NCBI RefSeq assembly: GCF_002573715.1
Contig: NZ_PDHM01000028.1
Coordinates: forward strand, 62,001 to 126,000
Reading direction: 5' to 3'
Length of the DNA stretch: 64,000 nucleotides
Source: Paenibacillus sp. EZ-K15
GTDB taxonomy: Bacteria > Bacillota > Bacilli > Paenibacillales > Paenibacillaceae
Positions 42,912-51,399 of the stretch are shown here, piece after piece (within the stretch, counting starts at the first letter, position 1; the number at the start of each line of letters is the position of its first letter). Made by a program: the position numbers and the translations under genes. The notes beneath the pieces are model-generated. The model was not told the origin of the DNA and ran no database searches. It saw nothing but the letters and a program-made list of their open reading frames with translations.

Positions 42912-44465
42912 ATGAACCCATCCAATTCATCGCATCAAGAACTGCCGCAATTTCCGGAGTCGCTGTGGGTAGCGACAACTGAACTGCCCGCTTTCCCCCG
43001 CTTAGCCGAAGATATTGAGGCGGATGTTGCCATCGTCGGAGCCGGCATTACCGGCATTACGACCGCTTATCTGCTTGCTAAGGCAGGCAAGGATGTCGTG
43101 CTGATCGAAGCAGGGCAAATCCTGAACGGAACCACCGGTCATACAACAGCTAAGGTTACGGCACAGCATGGGCTCATCTATCATGAATTTATGAATCATT
43201 TTGGGGAGGAGAAGACAAGACTCTATTACGAAGGCAATCGGGAAGCGATTGAATTCATTAGGGATATTGTTGGCGGAGACGAAGGGAAATTTGGGCTAAA
43301 GCTGGAGGATGCCCATATTTACGCTCAACAAGAGGACAAGTATCTCGCGAAGCTGGAGGACGAGATCAAAGCCTATGAGAAGCTTGGCATTCCGGGAGAA
43401 TGGCAGGACAGCCTTCCTCTGCCTATGCAGATTCGGGGAGCCATTAAGATGCCTGGGCAATATCAATTCCACCCTCTGCAATATCTTAAGCATTTGACCG
43501 AACAATTTCTGGCGCTCGGGGGGCGAATCTATGAGAACACGACCATGGATGAAAAGGCCGAAACCGATGGACCGATCACACTGCTAACCAAACGGGGCGG
43601 TCACCGGATTACTTGCAACCATGCCGTATCCGCGTCTCATTTTCCGTTCATTGACGGGAAAGGCTTGTTCTTCACGCGGCTGCATGTGGAACGCTCCTAT
43701 GCCGTTGCAGTCAAACCTGAAACCGCTTATCCGGGAGGGATGTACCTCAGTGTGGATCAGCCGACACGTTCCCTGCGGTCAGCTACCTATGGCGGTGAGG
43801 ATTTGGTTATCGTTGGAGGTGAGAATCATCCGACGGGCCGCAGCATCTGCACCCATCAGCATTACGAAAACCTGGAGCTTTTTGCAGGAAAGCTGCTGGG
43901 CTCCTCCGCGATTCCTTATCGCTGGTCGACCCAGGACCTGATTACCCTGGACAACATGCCTTACATCGGGCCGATCACATCCAATCAAGACCGGATCTAT
44001 GTCGCGACAGGCTTCCGGAAATGGGGTATGACAACAGGAACACTGGCCGCGAACATCATCAGTGATCAAATCTTGGAGAAGGATAACCGTTACGCCGACG
44101 TCTTCAGCCCGTCCCGCTTCAAGGCAGACCCGAGCATCAAAACATTTGTCGTGCAAAATGCTTTGGTTGCAAAGGATTTCGTTGCCGGCAAGGTGGAAAT
44201 GGCCCACGCCGACATAACCGAGTTAAAGTCTGGCGAAGGCGCCATCGTCCGCCATAACGGTCAGCGTGCCGGGGCTTACAAGGATGATGAGGGGAAACTC
44301 CATCTTGTGGATACGACCTGTACCCATCTCGGCTGCGAAGTAGAATGGAACGAGGGCGAGCGCTCATGGGACTGCCCTTGTCACGGATCACGCTACCGCT
44401 ATAATGGCGAGGTGCTGGAAGGACCGGCCATTGAGCCGTTGAAGCAGTTGGACCCGGAGAGCTAA
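42912..44465 (+). CDS. yhfW: FAD-dependent oxidoreductase with C-terminal Rieske domain (YhfW-like)
   Basis: Two-domain redox protein of 517 residues. The DAO-type flavin domain has the FAD motif DVAIVGAGITGITTAYLLA near residues 38-56 and TGHTTAKVTAQHG at about 75-87. The C-terminal Rieske [2Fe-2S] domain (about 425-515) has both ligand boxes, CTHLGCE and CPCHGSRY, with the two Cys/His pairs intact. B. subtilis YhfW has the same layout and length (about 509) but no proven function; a Rieske-fed amine or glycine-betaine-type oxidation is sometimes assumed. The ATG follows GAGGAGG. It is divergent from the gerA operon and ends with its own terminator. Confidence 0.9.
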   Translation: MNPSNSSHQELPQFPESLWVATTELPAFPRLAEDIEADVAIVGAGITGITTAYLLAKAGKDVVLIEAGQILNGTTGHTTAKVTAQHGLIYHEFMNHFGEEKTRLYYEGNREAIEFIRDIVGGDEGKFGLKLEDAHIYAQQEDKYLAKLEDEIKAYEKLGIPGEWQDSLPLPMQIRGAIKMPGQYQFHPLQYLKHLTEQFLALGGRIYENTTMDEKAETDGPITLLTKRGGHRITCNHAVSASHFPFIDGKGLFFTRLHVERSYAVAVKPETAYPGGMYLSVDQPTRSLRSATYGGEDLVIVGGENHPTGRSICTHQHYENLELFAGKLLGSSAIPYRWSTQDLITLDNMPYIGPITSNQDRIYVATGFRKWGMTTGTLAANIISDQILEKDNRYADVFSPSRFKADPSIKTFVVQNALVAKDFVAGKVEMAHADITELKSGEGAIVRHNGQRAGAYKDDEGKLHLVDTTCTHLGCEVEWNEGERSWDCPCHGSRYRYNGEVLEGPAIEPLKQLDPES

Positions 44466-44501
44466 GCGGACGCTGCGCTCCCCCGATGACTCTAACCTAA
44501 A

Positions 44502-44539
44502 AGATGTGAAGCCCTATGCGAGCTTCACTTCTTTTTTTA
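44502..44539 (+). terminator. Terminator of the Rieske oxidoreductase gene
   Basis: GTGAAGC/GCTTCAC stem followed by TTCTTTTTTT, 37 nt past the stop. Confidence 0.88.
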
Positions 44540-44596
44540 TAATATGGGACTACAAAACCGGAAACGACCTAAATTCAACCAAAAATAACATATTTC

Positions 44597-44605
44597 TGGT
44601 ATAAT
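44597..44605 (+). promoter_or_regulatory. Extended -10 promoter of the small membrane-protein gene
   Basis: TGGTATAAT is a perfect -10 with the TGn extension; no good -35 is seen. It lies 31 nt before the start codon, so the transcript has a leader of about 25 nt holding the ribosome-binding site. Confidence 0.6.
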
Positions 44606-44636
44606 AAGCTTACAAATCGTTACGGGAGGGACAGCT

Positions 44637-44825
44637 ATGGTTCTAGGCCCTGAGTATTTGGATCGAATTAAAGAGGACGTCTCGGAGAGAAAGGCAAAGG
44701 AGAAGCTGCGCGGTATCCGGCAACAAAGCCTGCTTAGTGATTTTTTAATGACACTTGCTGCTGCAGGTGCCTTCATTGTGGTGGCTGCCATTTTTGGTTT
44801 TATCCTGTATAACATACGATATTAG
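44637..44825 (+). CDS. Small single-membrane-segment protein
   Basis: Protein of 62 residues. A charged N-terminal helix (YLDRIKEDVSERKAKEKLR) is followed by a single membrane segment at about 35-58 (FLMTLAAAGAFIVVAAIFGF). GGGAGG lies 7 nt before the ATG, an extended -10 promoter upstream and a terminator downstream, so it is a complete transcription unit despite its size. I do not recognise a family. Confidence 0.7.
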   Translation: MVLGPEYLDRIKEDVSERKAKEKLRGIRQQSLLSDFLMTLAAAGAFIVVAAIFGFILYNIRY

Positions 44826-44883
44826 AAGCCCTACCCCATGCTTCCAGGGTGGTAAGCCTCTGAAGTTTATACTTTCTTGCATG

Positions 44884-44915
44884 TCCAAAAAGGCACCCTG
44901 ACGGGTGCCTTTGTC
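44884..44915. terminator. Bidirectional terminator
   Basis: AAAGGCACCC-TGAC-GGGTGCCTTT lies between the small membrane-protein gene (+) and the HExxH-protein gene (-). The T-run is best on the minus strand. Confidence 0.85.
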
Positions 44916-44949
44916 ATGTTATGACCTAGCCTGGATTAACCTAGTAAGC

Positions 44950-45402
44950 CTAAGCGATTTCTGGTGCCGGCTCCTCGCGGTAGGCCTCAAGCGATCGGTC
45001 CACGATGACCTGTATGAAATCCGGATCCATATCCTGAATCCATGGCATGGCGTTATTCCAAGCATTTTCCTCGATTTGAAGCGCGATCTGATTCTGCTCC
45101 CATTCATCCACCGTTCGATCCATCCGGTCACAGAGTTCTGTCAGCATCAGGTCCATCGAGTGGCCCAGCTCATGTGCGAATACCACCGCAAAATAGGCAT
45201 GAAACAGCTCAAGTGTCCCAAACAGCTGCAGACACTGCTGGCGTATGACTTCGGTATACATCGTCACGCTGTGCGAATTCATAACATATTTCCCGCCGAT
45301 TAACCGGCCCCCTGGGAAATACGCCTCCATCTCCACGGTGACACTGCTGCCCGACCGACGTAGAAGCTCTTGCGTAATTCGGTTCAGTTCGGACTTATTC
45401 AA
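44950..45402 (-). CDS. Putative small zinc-metallopeptidase-like protein (HExxH)
   Basis: Protein of 150 residues with the zinc-protease signature HELGH in VVFAHELGHSMDLML, at about residues 77-81, and acidic residues downstream (ENAWNNA near 111) that could give a third ligand. No signal peptide or membrane segment is seen, so it would be cytoplasmic. The N-terminal part (YVMNSHSVTMYTEVIRQQC) fits the strand before the active helix of minimal zincin folds. I do not recognise a named family; activity is unproven. It is a lone gene bounded by the terminator at 44884. The start has AAGGGAGCC upstream. Confidence 0.6.
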   Translation of the reverse strand: MNKSELNRITQELLRRSGSSVTVEMEAYFPGGRLIGGKYVMNSHSVTMYTEVIRQQCLQLFGTLELFHAYFAVVFAHELGHSMDLMLTELCDRMDRTVDEWEQNQIALQIEENAWNNAMPWIQDMDPDFIQVIVDRSLEAYREEPAPEIA

Positions 45403-45525
45403 TAATGATCATGGCTCCCTTTAAAGATATAAACATAAACATCATTATAAAAGAACCATATGAAATTGCAATAACAAATATGCCTGCCTGCTTACTCTCA
45501 ACCAACCAAAAACCTTTAATTAAGC

Positions 45526-45568
45526 CAAAAAAAGAAGGACCCACTCCGCACTCGAATGGGTCTTCTTA
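45526..45568 (-). terminator. Terminator of the MarR-ABC-ABC operon
   Basis: On the minus strand AAGAAGACCCA and TGGGTCCTTCTT pair (one bulge), followed by TTTTTGGC, 20-60 nt past the last ABC gene. Confidence 0.82.
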
Positions 45569-45588
45569 TGATGGTAATCCTCGCCTCG

Positions 45589-47463
45589 CTACCCAGCCTC
45601 ATGCTGGTCGCTGAATTGACTGTTATACAGGTCCGCATAGAAGCCGCCTTGAGACAGCAGCTCTTCATGAGTTCCCTGCTCGATAATGCTGCCCTTGTTC
45701 ATGACCAGAATCAGGTCCGCATCCCGGATCGTGGACAGCCGATGCGCAATGACAAAGCTGGTTCGGTCCTTCATCAGCTCATTCATCGCTTTCTGGATAT
45801 AGAGCTCTGTCCGCGTATCCACGCTGCTGGTGGCCTCGTCGAGGATCAGAATCGATGGATTGGCCAGAATGGCACGCGCTATCGTAAGGAGCTGCTTCTG
45901 CCCTTGCGATATGTTGGAGGCCTCCTCGTTCAGAATGGTATCGTAGCCGTCCGGCAATGTCCGGATGAAGTGATCCGCGTGAGCCGCTTCCGCCGCTCGG
46001 ATGATCTCTTGTTCCGTGGCGCCTTCGCGTCCATATCCGATATTGTCCCGGATTGTCCCGTTAAAGAGCCATGTATCCTGCAGCACCATTCCGAACAGGC
46101 TGCGGAGTTCACCGCGCCGAAGAGCCGTAATATCCGTGCCGTCTATCGTAATCTTGCCCTTATTCAGCTCATAGAACCGCATCAGCAGATTAATGAGCGT
46201 AGTCTTACCTGCACCGGTCGGACCGACGATGGCGACCGTTTGCCCGTGCCTTACGTCCACATTCATATCCTCGATCAGAAGCTGGTCTGCTTTATAGCCG
46301 AAACTCACGTTCTCGAAAGACACATCGCCAAGCGGCTTCTTGAGTGCTGCCGGAGCTGTATGCTCTGACACTTCTTCTTCCTCATCCAGCACTTCAAATA
46401 CGCGCTCTGCCGATGCTATGGTAGATTGAATGACGTTCGCGATATTCGCAAGCTGGGTGATCGGCTGCGTGAATTGGCGTGAATATTGGATGAATGCCTG
46501 AATATCCCCGATCTCAATCGCTCTGCGGGTAACGAGCACGCCGCCGACAACACTGACGATCACATAACCGATATTGCCGACAAATCCCATCAACGGCATA
46601 ATGGTACCCGATATAAACTGGGCCCTCCACCCGGCATCATAGAGCTTCTCGTTGACCTCATCAAATTGCTCCATGGACTGTCGTTCCCGGCCGAAGGCCT
46701 TCACCACTTTATGACCCGTGTACATTTCTTCCACATGCCCGTTCAGCTCACCCAAATGCTTCTGCTGAGCCACAAAATGCTTCTGCGAGCGCTTGGCAAC
46801 GACAATTGTAACCACCACACTAAGCGGTAGGGTCAGAATAACCACTAACGTCAGCAGCGGGCTGATCGTGAGCATCATCACGATGACGCCAACCAGCGTG
46901 ACTACCGAGGTAATCATCTGCGTCAAGCTCTGCTGAAGTGTACTGCTGATATTGTCCATATCGTTGGTCACCCGGCTCAGCGTTTCCCCATGTGTCCGAG
47001 CGTCAAAATATTTAAGCGGCAAACGACCGAGTTTGTTGTAAACATCCTTACGCAAATCATACACGGTCCGCTGGGCCACGCCAGCCATAACATATTGCTG
47101 GATGTAAGCAAACAGTGAGCTTAAGAGATACAAGCCTGCAAGCCAGAGCATGATCGTCCGAATCGCGTCAAAATCGATCCCGGCCCCCGGCACGCCTTGC
47201 ATCTTAGCCATGAAGCCTTTGAACAGGATCGTGGTTGCATCCCCCAATATTTTCGGGCTCACGATGCTGAATATCGTACTGAGAATAGCTGCGATCAAGA
47301 CGATCATCAGCTTGCCGGTATGCGGTTTGAGATATCGCGTTAACCGGCGAAAAGTGCCTTTGAAATCCTTGGCTTTCTCCCCCGCCATTCCGGGCCCGTG
47401 CGGGCCGCCGCCAAAGGGACCTCCAGGTCCCCGAGGATGTCCCCCCCGTTTCTTCTCACTCAT
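45589..47463 (-). CDS. ABC exporter half-transporter (membrane + ATPase), second subunit
   Basis: Type IV ABC exporter subunit of 624 residues. A Gly/Pro/His-rich N-terminal tail of about 35 residues precedes six membrane segments (about 50-335) and an ATPase domain: Walker A GPTGAGKTT, Q-loop VLQDTW, signature as NISQGQKQLL in place of LSGGQ, Walker B ILILDEATSSVD and H-loop AHRLS. The upstream partner has a normal signature and a changed catalytic region, so the pair looks like a heterodimeric exporter such as BmrCD or YfiBC. It starts inside the stop codon of the partner gene (ATGA). Substrate unknown, probably a drug or peptide. Confidence 0.92.
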   Translation of the reverse strand: MSEKKRGGHPRGPGGPFGGGPHGPGMAGEKAKDFKGTFRRLTRYLKPHTGKLMIVLIAAILSTIFSIVSPKILGDATTILFKGFMAKMQGVPGAGIDFDAIRTIMLWLAGLYLLSSLFAYIQQYVMAGVAQRTVYDLRKDVYNKLGRLPLKYFDARTHGETLSRVTNDMDNISSTLQQSLTQMITSVVTLVGVIVMMLTISPLLTLVVILTLPLSVVVTIVVAKRSQKHFVAQQKHLGELNGHVEEMYTGHKVVKAFGRERQSMEQFDEVNEKLYDAGWRAQFISGTIMPLMGFVGNIGYVIVSVVGGVLVTRRAIEIGDIQAFIQYSRQFTQPITQLANIANVIQSTIASAERVFEVLDEEEEVSEHTAPAALKKPLGDVSFENVSFGYKADQLLIEDMNVDVRHGQTVAIVGPTGAGKTTLINLLMRFYELNKGKITIDGTDITALRRGELRSLFGMVLQDTWLFNGTIRDNIGYGREGATEQEIIRAAEAAHADHFIRTLPDGYDTILNEEASNISQGQKQLLTIARAILANPSILILDEATSSVDTRTELYIQKAMNELMKDRTSFVIAHRLSTIRDADLILVMNKGSIIEQGTHEELLSQGGFYADLYNSQFSDQHEAG

Positions 47464-49196
47464 GCGATCTCCTCCTCTGACAGCTGCGAGGTGACGATTT
47501 CGCGGTACACATCGCTGGAAGCCATAAGCTCCTCATGCGTGCCGATGCCGGCAATTCGTCCCTCATCCAGCACGATAATCCGGTCAGCGTCCATAACGGT
47601 GCTTACCCGCTGAGCAACAATCAGAACGGTAGCATCCGTCGTTTCCTCGCGGAGCGCTGCGCGAAGATTGGCATCCGTCTTGAAATCCAGCGCCGAGAAG
47701 CTGTCGTCAAACACATAAATCTCGGGTCTCCGAACCAGCGCCCTTGCAATCGAGAGCCGCTGCTTTTGACCTCCCGATACGTTGCTGCCGCCTTGCGAAA
47801 TCTCGGCATCGTACCCGCCTTCCATGGATGAGATGAAATCGGCCGCCTGAGCAACCTTCGCTGCATGCCGGATTTCCTCGTCCGTCGCATCTTCTTTACC
47901 ATAACGGATATTCTCCGCGATGGTTCCGGTGAAGAGCAGCGCCTTCTGCGGCACAAATCCGATCCGGCTCCGGAGCTGCTCCTGAAGCATGTCCCGAATA
48001 TCCGTACCATTAACGAGAATCCGTCCCGAGCTCACATCATAGAAACGAGGGATCAAGCTGATCAGCGTCGATTTACCCGAACCGGTTCCGCCGATAATCG
48101 CGGTAATTTCACCCGGCCCGGCACGGAAGGAAATATCGGATATGGCAGGCTCCTCTGCACCCGGATAATAGAAGGTCACATCCTGAAATTCAATCGATCC
48201 CTGCTGCACGCCGGTATTACGCGGCTGCTTCGGATCATGGATCTCCGGCATCATGTTCAATACCTCATTGATCCGGACCGCCGATGCCTGTGCACGCGGA
48301 ATCATGACAAACATGACGGATAGCATGATAAGAGAGAACATGATCATCATCGCGTATTGGAGAAATGCCATAAGGTCACCGACCTTCATGTGGCCACTAT
48401 CGATTCGCAGCCCCCCGAACCAAACTATAGCCAGCGTTGCAAAGTTCATGACCAGCATCATGACAGGCATCATCGCACCCATGATTTTATTCACTTTAAT
48501 GGAGGTGGCTGTCAAATCCTCGTTCGCATCATTAAAACGGACAGTTTCATGATTCATCCGGTTAAATGAACGAATGACCCGGATTCCGGTCAGATTCTCC
48601 CTCAGCACGCGGCTCAGTGTATCGATCTTCACCTGGATCGCTTTGAAGAGCGGAATCCCCTTTTTAGCGATGAGGAAAATAGCCAGAGCCAGAATCGGCA
48701 GGACGATGAGAAGTACCGTGGTCAATCCCGGGTCTCTCGATACGGCCATTATAATGCCCCCGATACACATCATCGGCGCAAGCGCCATCATGCGAAGGAT
48801 CATGATCGTGACCTGCTGCACTTGCGTAATGTCGTTCGTTGTACGAGTAATCAAGGATGCCGTACCGATCTTGTCAAATTCCTGCAGCGTGAAATTCTCG
48901 ACATGGGAGAAGACGCGTCCCCGAACAATTTTCCCGAATCCCGCAGCTGATTTGGATGCCAAATAACTCGCGGCAATGGAGCACAACATGCCCCCAGCTG
49001 CTACCAGGAGCATAAAGCCGCCCACACGCCAAATGTAAGGCACATCTCCCTTCACGATGCCGATATCCACGATGTCCGCCATCAAGGTCGGCAGGTAAAG
49101 ATCAGACAGACACTGGAAAAATGTGAACAGCAGGACAAAAATGACGGCTGTCCGGTACGGTTTCAAATAGTGAAACAGTTTTAACAAATTCCCCAC
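47460..49196 (-). CDS. ABC exporter half-transporter (membrane + ATPase), first subunit
   Basis: Partner half-transporter of 578 residues, six membrane segments (about 15-310), then the ATPase domain: Walker A GGTGSGKST, Q-loop FVPQKALLF, signature NVSGGQKQRLS, and Walker B VYVFDDSFSALD-like IYVFDDSFSALD, where the Glu after the Walker B Asp is Asp followed by Ser. That Glu-to-Asp change and a Gln in place of the H-loop His (VAQRVS) mark a degenerate ATP site, as usual in one half of heterodimeric exporters. The start at 49196 is GTG; a TTG at 49187, with AGGGG 8 nt before, is equally possible. The upstream MarR gene stops 2 nt away. Confidence 0.92.
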   Translation of the reverse strand: MGNLLKLFHYLKPYRTAVIFVLLFTFFQCLSDLYLPTLMADIVDIGIVKGDVPYIWRVGGFMLLVAAGGMLCSIAASYLASKSAAGFGKIVRGRVFSHVENFTLQEFDKIGTASLITRTTNDITQVQQVTIMILRMMALAPMMCIGGIIMAVSRDPGLTTVLLIVLPILALAIFLIAKKGIPLFKAIQVKIDTLSRVLRENLTGIRVIRSFNRMNHETVRFNDANEDLTATSIKVNKIMGAMMPVMMLVMNFATLAIVWFGGLRIDSGHMKVGDLMAFLQYAMMIMFSLIMLSVMFVMIPRAQASAVRINEVLNMMPEIHDPKQPRNTGVQQGSIEFQDVTFYYPGAEEPAISDISFRAGPGEITAIIGGTGSGKSTLISLIPRFYDVSSGRILVNGTDIRDMLQEQLRSRIGFVPQKALLFTGTIAENIRYGKEDATDEEIRHAAKVAQAADFISSMEGGYDAEISQGGSNVSGGQKQRLSIARALVRRPEIYVFDDSFSALDFKTDANLRAALREETTDATVLIVAQRVSTVMDADRIIVLDEGRIAGIGTHEELMASSDVYREIVTSQLSEEEIA

Positions 49197-49198
49197 CC

Positions 49199-49759
49199 CT
49201 ACTCATTGTCTGAAGTCGTTTCGTTCTTTTTGTGCTTTTGCTCGTGAAAATGATACACCTTCGTTAACAGCTCCGTCAGTTTGACGCTGTCCTCTTCTCC
49301 TAAAAATTCCACCAGGTCGTTAAAGTTGTTTCTGACGTTCTGATAGGTTTCTTGGACAACGCGATTCCCTTCCTCGGTAAGCTGTACACGCACCGCACGT
49401 CGATCCTGTACATCCATCACCCGTTCCACCAGACCTTTGCTCTCCAGAGCGTTGATAAATTGAGTGATCGTCGGTGACGTAACATTCATCATGCTGCTAA
49501 TTTCGGACACTTTCATGCCAGGACCATCAGGCACGATATGATGTTTAAGTCCCATCAGAACGCGAATCTCGCCGGGCGTATAGCCGGAAATCAAGTGCTG
49601 ATCCCATTCCTGCTTATGGAACATGCGAATGCTGTACAAGAGCCTGCCGGCCACGCTATCTTCTCGCCGGCCACCCTTCATGCACAGCCCTTCCCGCGAA
49701 TCTTTTTCCTCTTTCCTGTTGTTCTCTTTAGGTAAATCTGGATGTATATTCTCTTCCAT
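49199..49759 (-). CDS. MarR-family transcriptional regulator
   Basis: Regulator of 186 residues. After a charged N-terminal extension of about 35 residues (NRKEEKDSREG) comes the MarR winged helix: YTPGEIRVLMGLKHH, MKVSEISSMMNVTSPTITQFINALESKGLVER and DRRAVRVQLTEEGNRVV, then a dimerisation helix and a His/Lys-rich tail (YHFHEQKHKK). It is the first gene of the operon with two ABC exporter genes, which it probably represses until a ligand binds. An AT-rich inverted repeat just upstream could be its operator. The start has GAGGTGG close by. Confidence 0.92.
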   Translation of the reverse strand: MEENIHPDLPKENNRKEEKDSREGLCMKGGRREDSVAGRLLYSIRMFHKQEWDQHLISGYTPGEIRVLMGLKHHIVPDGPGMKVSEISSMMNVTSPTITQFINALESKGLVERVMDVQDRRAVRVQLTEEGNRVVQETYQNVRNNFNDLVEFLGEEDSVKLTELLTKVYHFHEQKHKKNETTSDNE

Positions 49760-49785
49760 GGTCCACCTCTTTTCTGCAACTACTT

Positions 49786-49814
49786 AAATAAATAGATAGT
49801 CTGCCAATTTATTT
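49786..49814. promoter_or_regulatory. AT-rich inverted repeat, possible MarR operator
   Basis: AAATAAAT (49786) and ATTTATTT (49807) form a spaced inverted repeat 27-55 nt before the MarR-gene start. The arms are low in complexity, so chance is not excluded. No clear terminator for rsgA is seen in 49815-49880 on this side (rsgA ends at 49881 reading away from here). Confidence 0.3.
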
Positions 49815-49880
49815 GGTTTCCTAACTATATACCTGAAGAAGACCGAAGTCAAATCGACTCCGGACCTCTCGTAACATCCA

Positions 49881-50993
49881 TTATTCGTCATCGTACAAAA
49901 GCTGCTGGTAGTTCCCTTTGCGGTCTCTCTCGCTCTTTCGCGAGGACTTGCCTGAGCTCTTATTCTGGCGGCGGGTGCTGACCCTCTCTTTACTGGCAAT
50001 ATAGGCGAGCTCCCGCTCCGTCTTCTTGTAGTTCGCATATCGTTTCGCATCCAGCGTTCCGTCCTGCAGTGCTTCCTGAACCGCACAGCCGGCCTCCGTC
50101 TCATGGCGGCAATCCTGGAACCGGCACTGCTGAACCAGCGCGGAAACATCCGCAAAGGTTGCCTCGAACCCTTCTTCCGAATCCCACAGCTGCAGCTCCC
50201 GCATGCCTGGCGTATCCACCATAATCGCGCCTCCCGGCAGCACGAAAAGCTCCCGGTGCGTCGTGGTATGCCGTCCCCTTGCGTCCTCCTCGCGTATCCC
50301 CTGAACCCGCTGCAGCTCCTGGCCGGACAGCCAGTTCAGGAGGGTGGATTTACCGGCCCCGGAGGTACCCGTAATGGCAATCGTCTTCCCCCGTACCAGA
50401 TAAGGCTGCAGTTGCTTCTTTCCTTGATCCATCAAGGAGCTCACCGCATGAACCGGCACGCCCGGTGCAACAGCCTCTACCTGCGCGACATAATCTTCCG
50501 GCGATTCACATAGATCCGCCTTGGTAAGCAGCACAACCGGTGCGGCTCCGCTCTCCCAGACCGCAATCAGATAGCGTTCAATCCGGCGAACACTAAAATC
50601 CTTGTTGAGTGCGTTAATGATAAACACGGTATCCATGTTCGCGGCAATGATCTGCTCATCCGGCACGCTTCCTGCTTCCTTGCGCGTCACAGCAGATTGG
50701 CGGGGGAGCAGCTTATGAATAACGGCACGGGATTCCCCTTGCAGCGGTTCCACCATGACCCAATCGCCAACAGCGGGAAAGTCGCTTTTGCTGGCTGCTT
50801 CGTATTCGTATTTGCCCGTAACAATCGCGGACTGCTCTCCCTCTTGCGTGATAATGCGGTATTGCTTCGAGAATTGGGCTGTGATGCGTGCCGGTACCAG
50901 CGCTTTATCCTGCTGCGGGATCTGCTCAGCCAGCAAAGTCCAATGTTCATTCCATCCATATGCTTGTAGCGTAGTCATGTCTTGTTTAGTCAA
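49881..50993 (-). CDS. rsgA: Ribosome small-subunit biogenesis GTPase RsgA
   Basis: Circularly permuted GTPase of 370 residues that checks late 30S assembly. Domains in order: an OB-fold at about 45-110 (VTGKYEYEA, FPAVGDWVMVEP), the permuted G domain with G4 TKAD near 168, G5, G1 GTSGAGKSTLLN near 215, G2 RHTTTHRE and G3 DTPGMREL, then the zinc knuckle with Cys/His ligands (CRFQDCRHETEAGC, about 297-310). A basic Lys/Arg/Ser tail ends the protein. It resembles the longer RsgA/YjeQ-like paralogue found alone, not the one in the prkC cluster, and could be a second copy. The start is TTG at 50993; an in-frame ATG 15 nt later is the alternative. Confidence 0.92.
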   Translation of the reverse strand: MTKQDMTTLQAYGWNEHWTLLAEQIPQQDKALVPARITAQFSKQYRIITQEGEQSAIVTGKYEYEAASKSDFPAVGDWVMVEPLQGESRAVIHKLLPRQSAVTRKEAGSVPDEQIIAANMDTVFIINALNKDFSVRRIERYLIAVWESGAAPVVLLTKADLCESPEDYVAQVEAVAPGVPVHAVSSLMDQGKKQLQPYLVRGKTIAITGTSGAGKSTLLNWLSGQELQRVQGIREEDARGRHTTTHRELFVLPGGAIMVDTPGMRELQLWDSEEGFEATFADVSALVQQCRFQDCRHETEAGCAVQEALQDGTLDAKRYANYKKTERELAYIASKERVSTRRQNKSSGKSSRKSERDRKGNYQQLLYDDE

Positions 50994-51040
50994 ATTCGTG
51001 ATATCCCCTTATCGTTATTGGATTGGTTGTTATCAAACAC

Positions 51041-51068
51041 AAAAAAAACCGCAGATTTGTATCCGCGG
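51041..51068 (-). terminator. Second minus-strand terminator, in front of rsgA
   Basis: On the minus strand CCGCGGAT-ACAA-ATCTGCGG (one G-T pair) is followed by TTTTTTTT. It lies 48 nt before the rsgA start, so it is either an attenuator of rsgA or the end of a short upstream transcript. Confidence 0.75.
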
Positions 51069-51159
51069 CTGATCTGAATCTATGCAAGAAGAAGGCATCA
51101 ACCCCCATTCAGCCTACAATCAAGCCGTTAAAGGTCATACCAAGCCCTTAAATAGACAC

Positions 51160-51201
51160 AAAAAACCCGCAGGATACCAAGCACGGTCTCCTGCGGGTTC
51201 T
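51160..51201 (-). terminator. Terminator of the small transcription unit
   Basis: On the minus strand AACCCGCAGGA/TCCTGCGGGTT, an 11-bp stem, is followed by TTTTGTG. It ends a transcript of about 190 nt from the promoter at 51356-51384. Confidence 0.88.
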
Positions 51202-51254
51202 TGAGTATGGAGTTAAAGACAAGTAAGGTTACATGCCTTATACCCCTAATACCA

Positions 51255-51317
51255 TTAGAATTTCCCGTCCAAAGAGACCAACGTCAATGCGACCCATCCA
51301 CTATGCATCATAACCAT
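51255..51317 (-). CDS. Candidate 20-residue peptide gene
   Basis: A 21-codon frame, including TAA, starts at the ATG at 51317 behind AAGGAGG (10 nt spacing). The peptide is mostly hydrophobic, with MVMMHSGW at the start and LVSLDGKF at the end. A perfect-consensus promoter lies upstream and an intrinsic terminator downstream, so it has every part of a gene. A competing 7-codon frame starts 3 nt after the same ribosome-binding site. Whether the peptide or the RNA is the product is open; I do not recognise either. Confidence 0.5.
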   Translation of the reverse strand: MVMMHSGWVALTLVSLDGKF

Positions 51318-51355
51318 TTGACATCAGCCTCCTTCAGCTAAATTAATATATCCGT

Positions 51356-51384
51356 ATTATAGGGGTCATATTTCCAGGTGTCAA
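51356..51384 (-). promoter_or_regulatory. Perfect-consensus sigma-A promoter of the small transcription unit
   Basis: On the minus strand TTGACA (51379-51384), a 17-bp spacer and TATAAT (51356-51361), with no deviation from consensus. It lies right after the helicase stop codon region and its transcript would start near 51349. Confidence 0.85.
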
Positions 51385-51399
51385 CATCTCATGCAAAAA

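Noticed and set aside
45556..46368. 270-codon plus-strand frame
   Set aside because: Antisense to the ABC exporter ATPase domain; protein has no known pattern.
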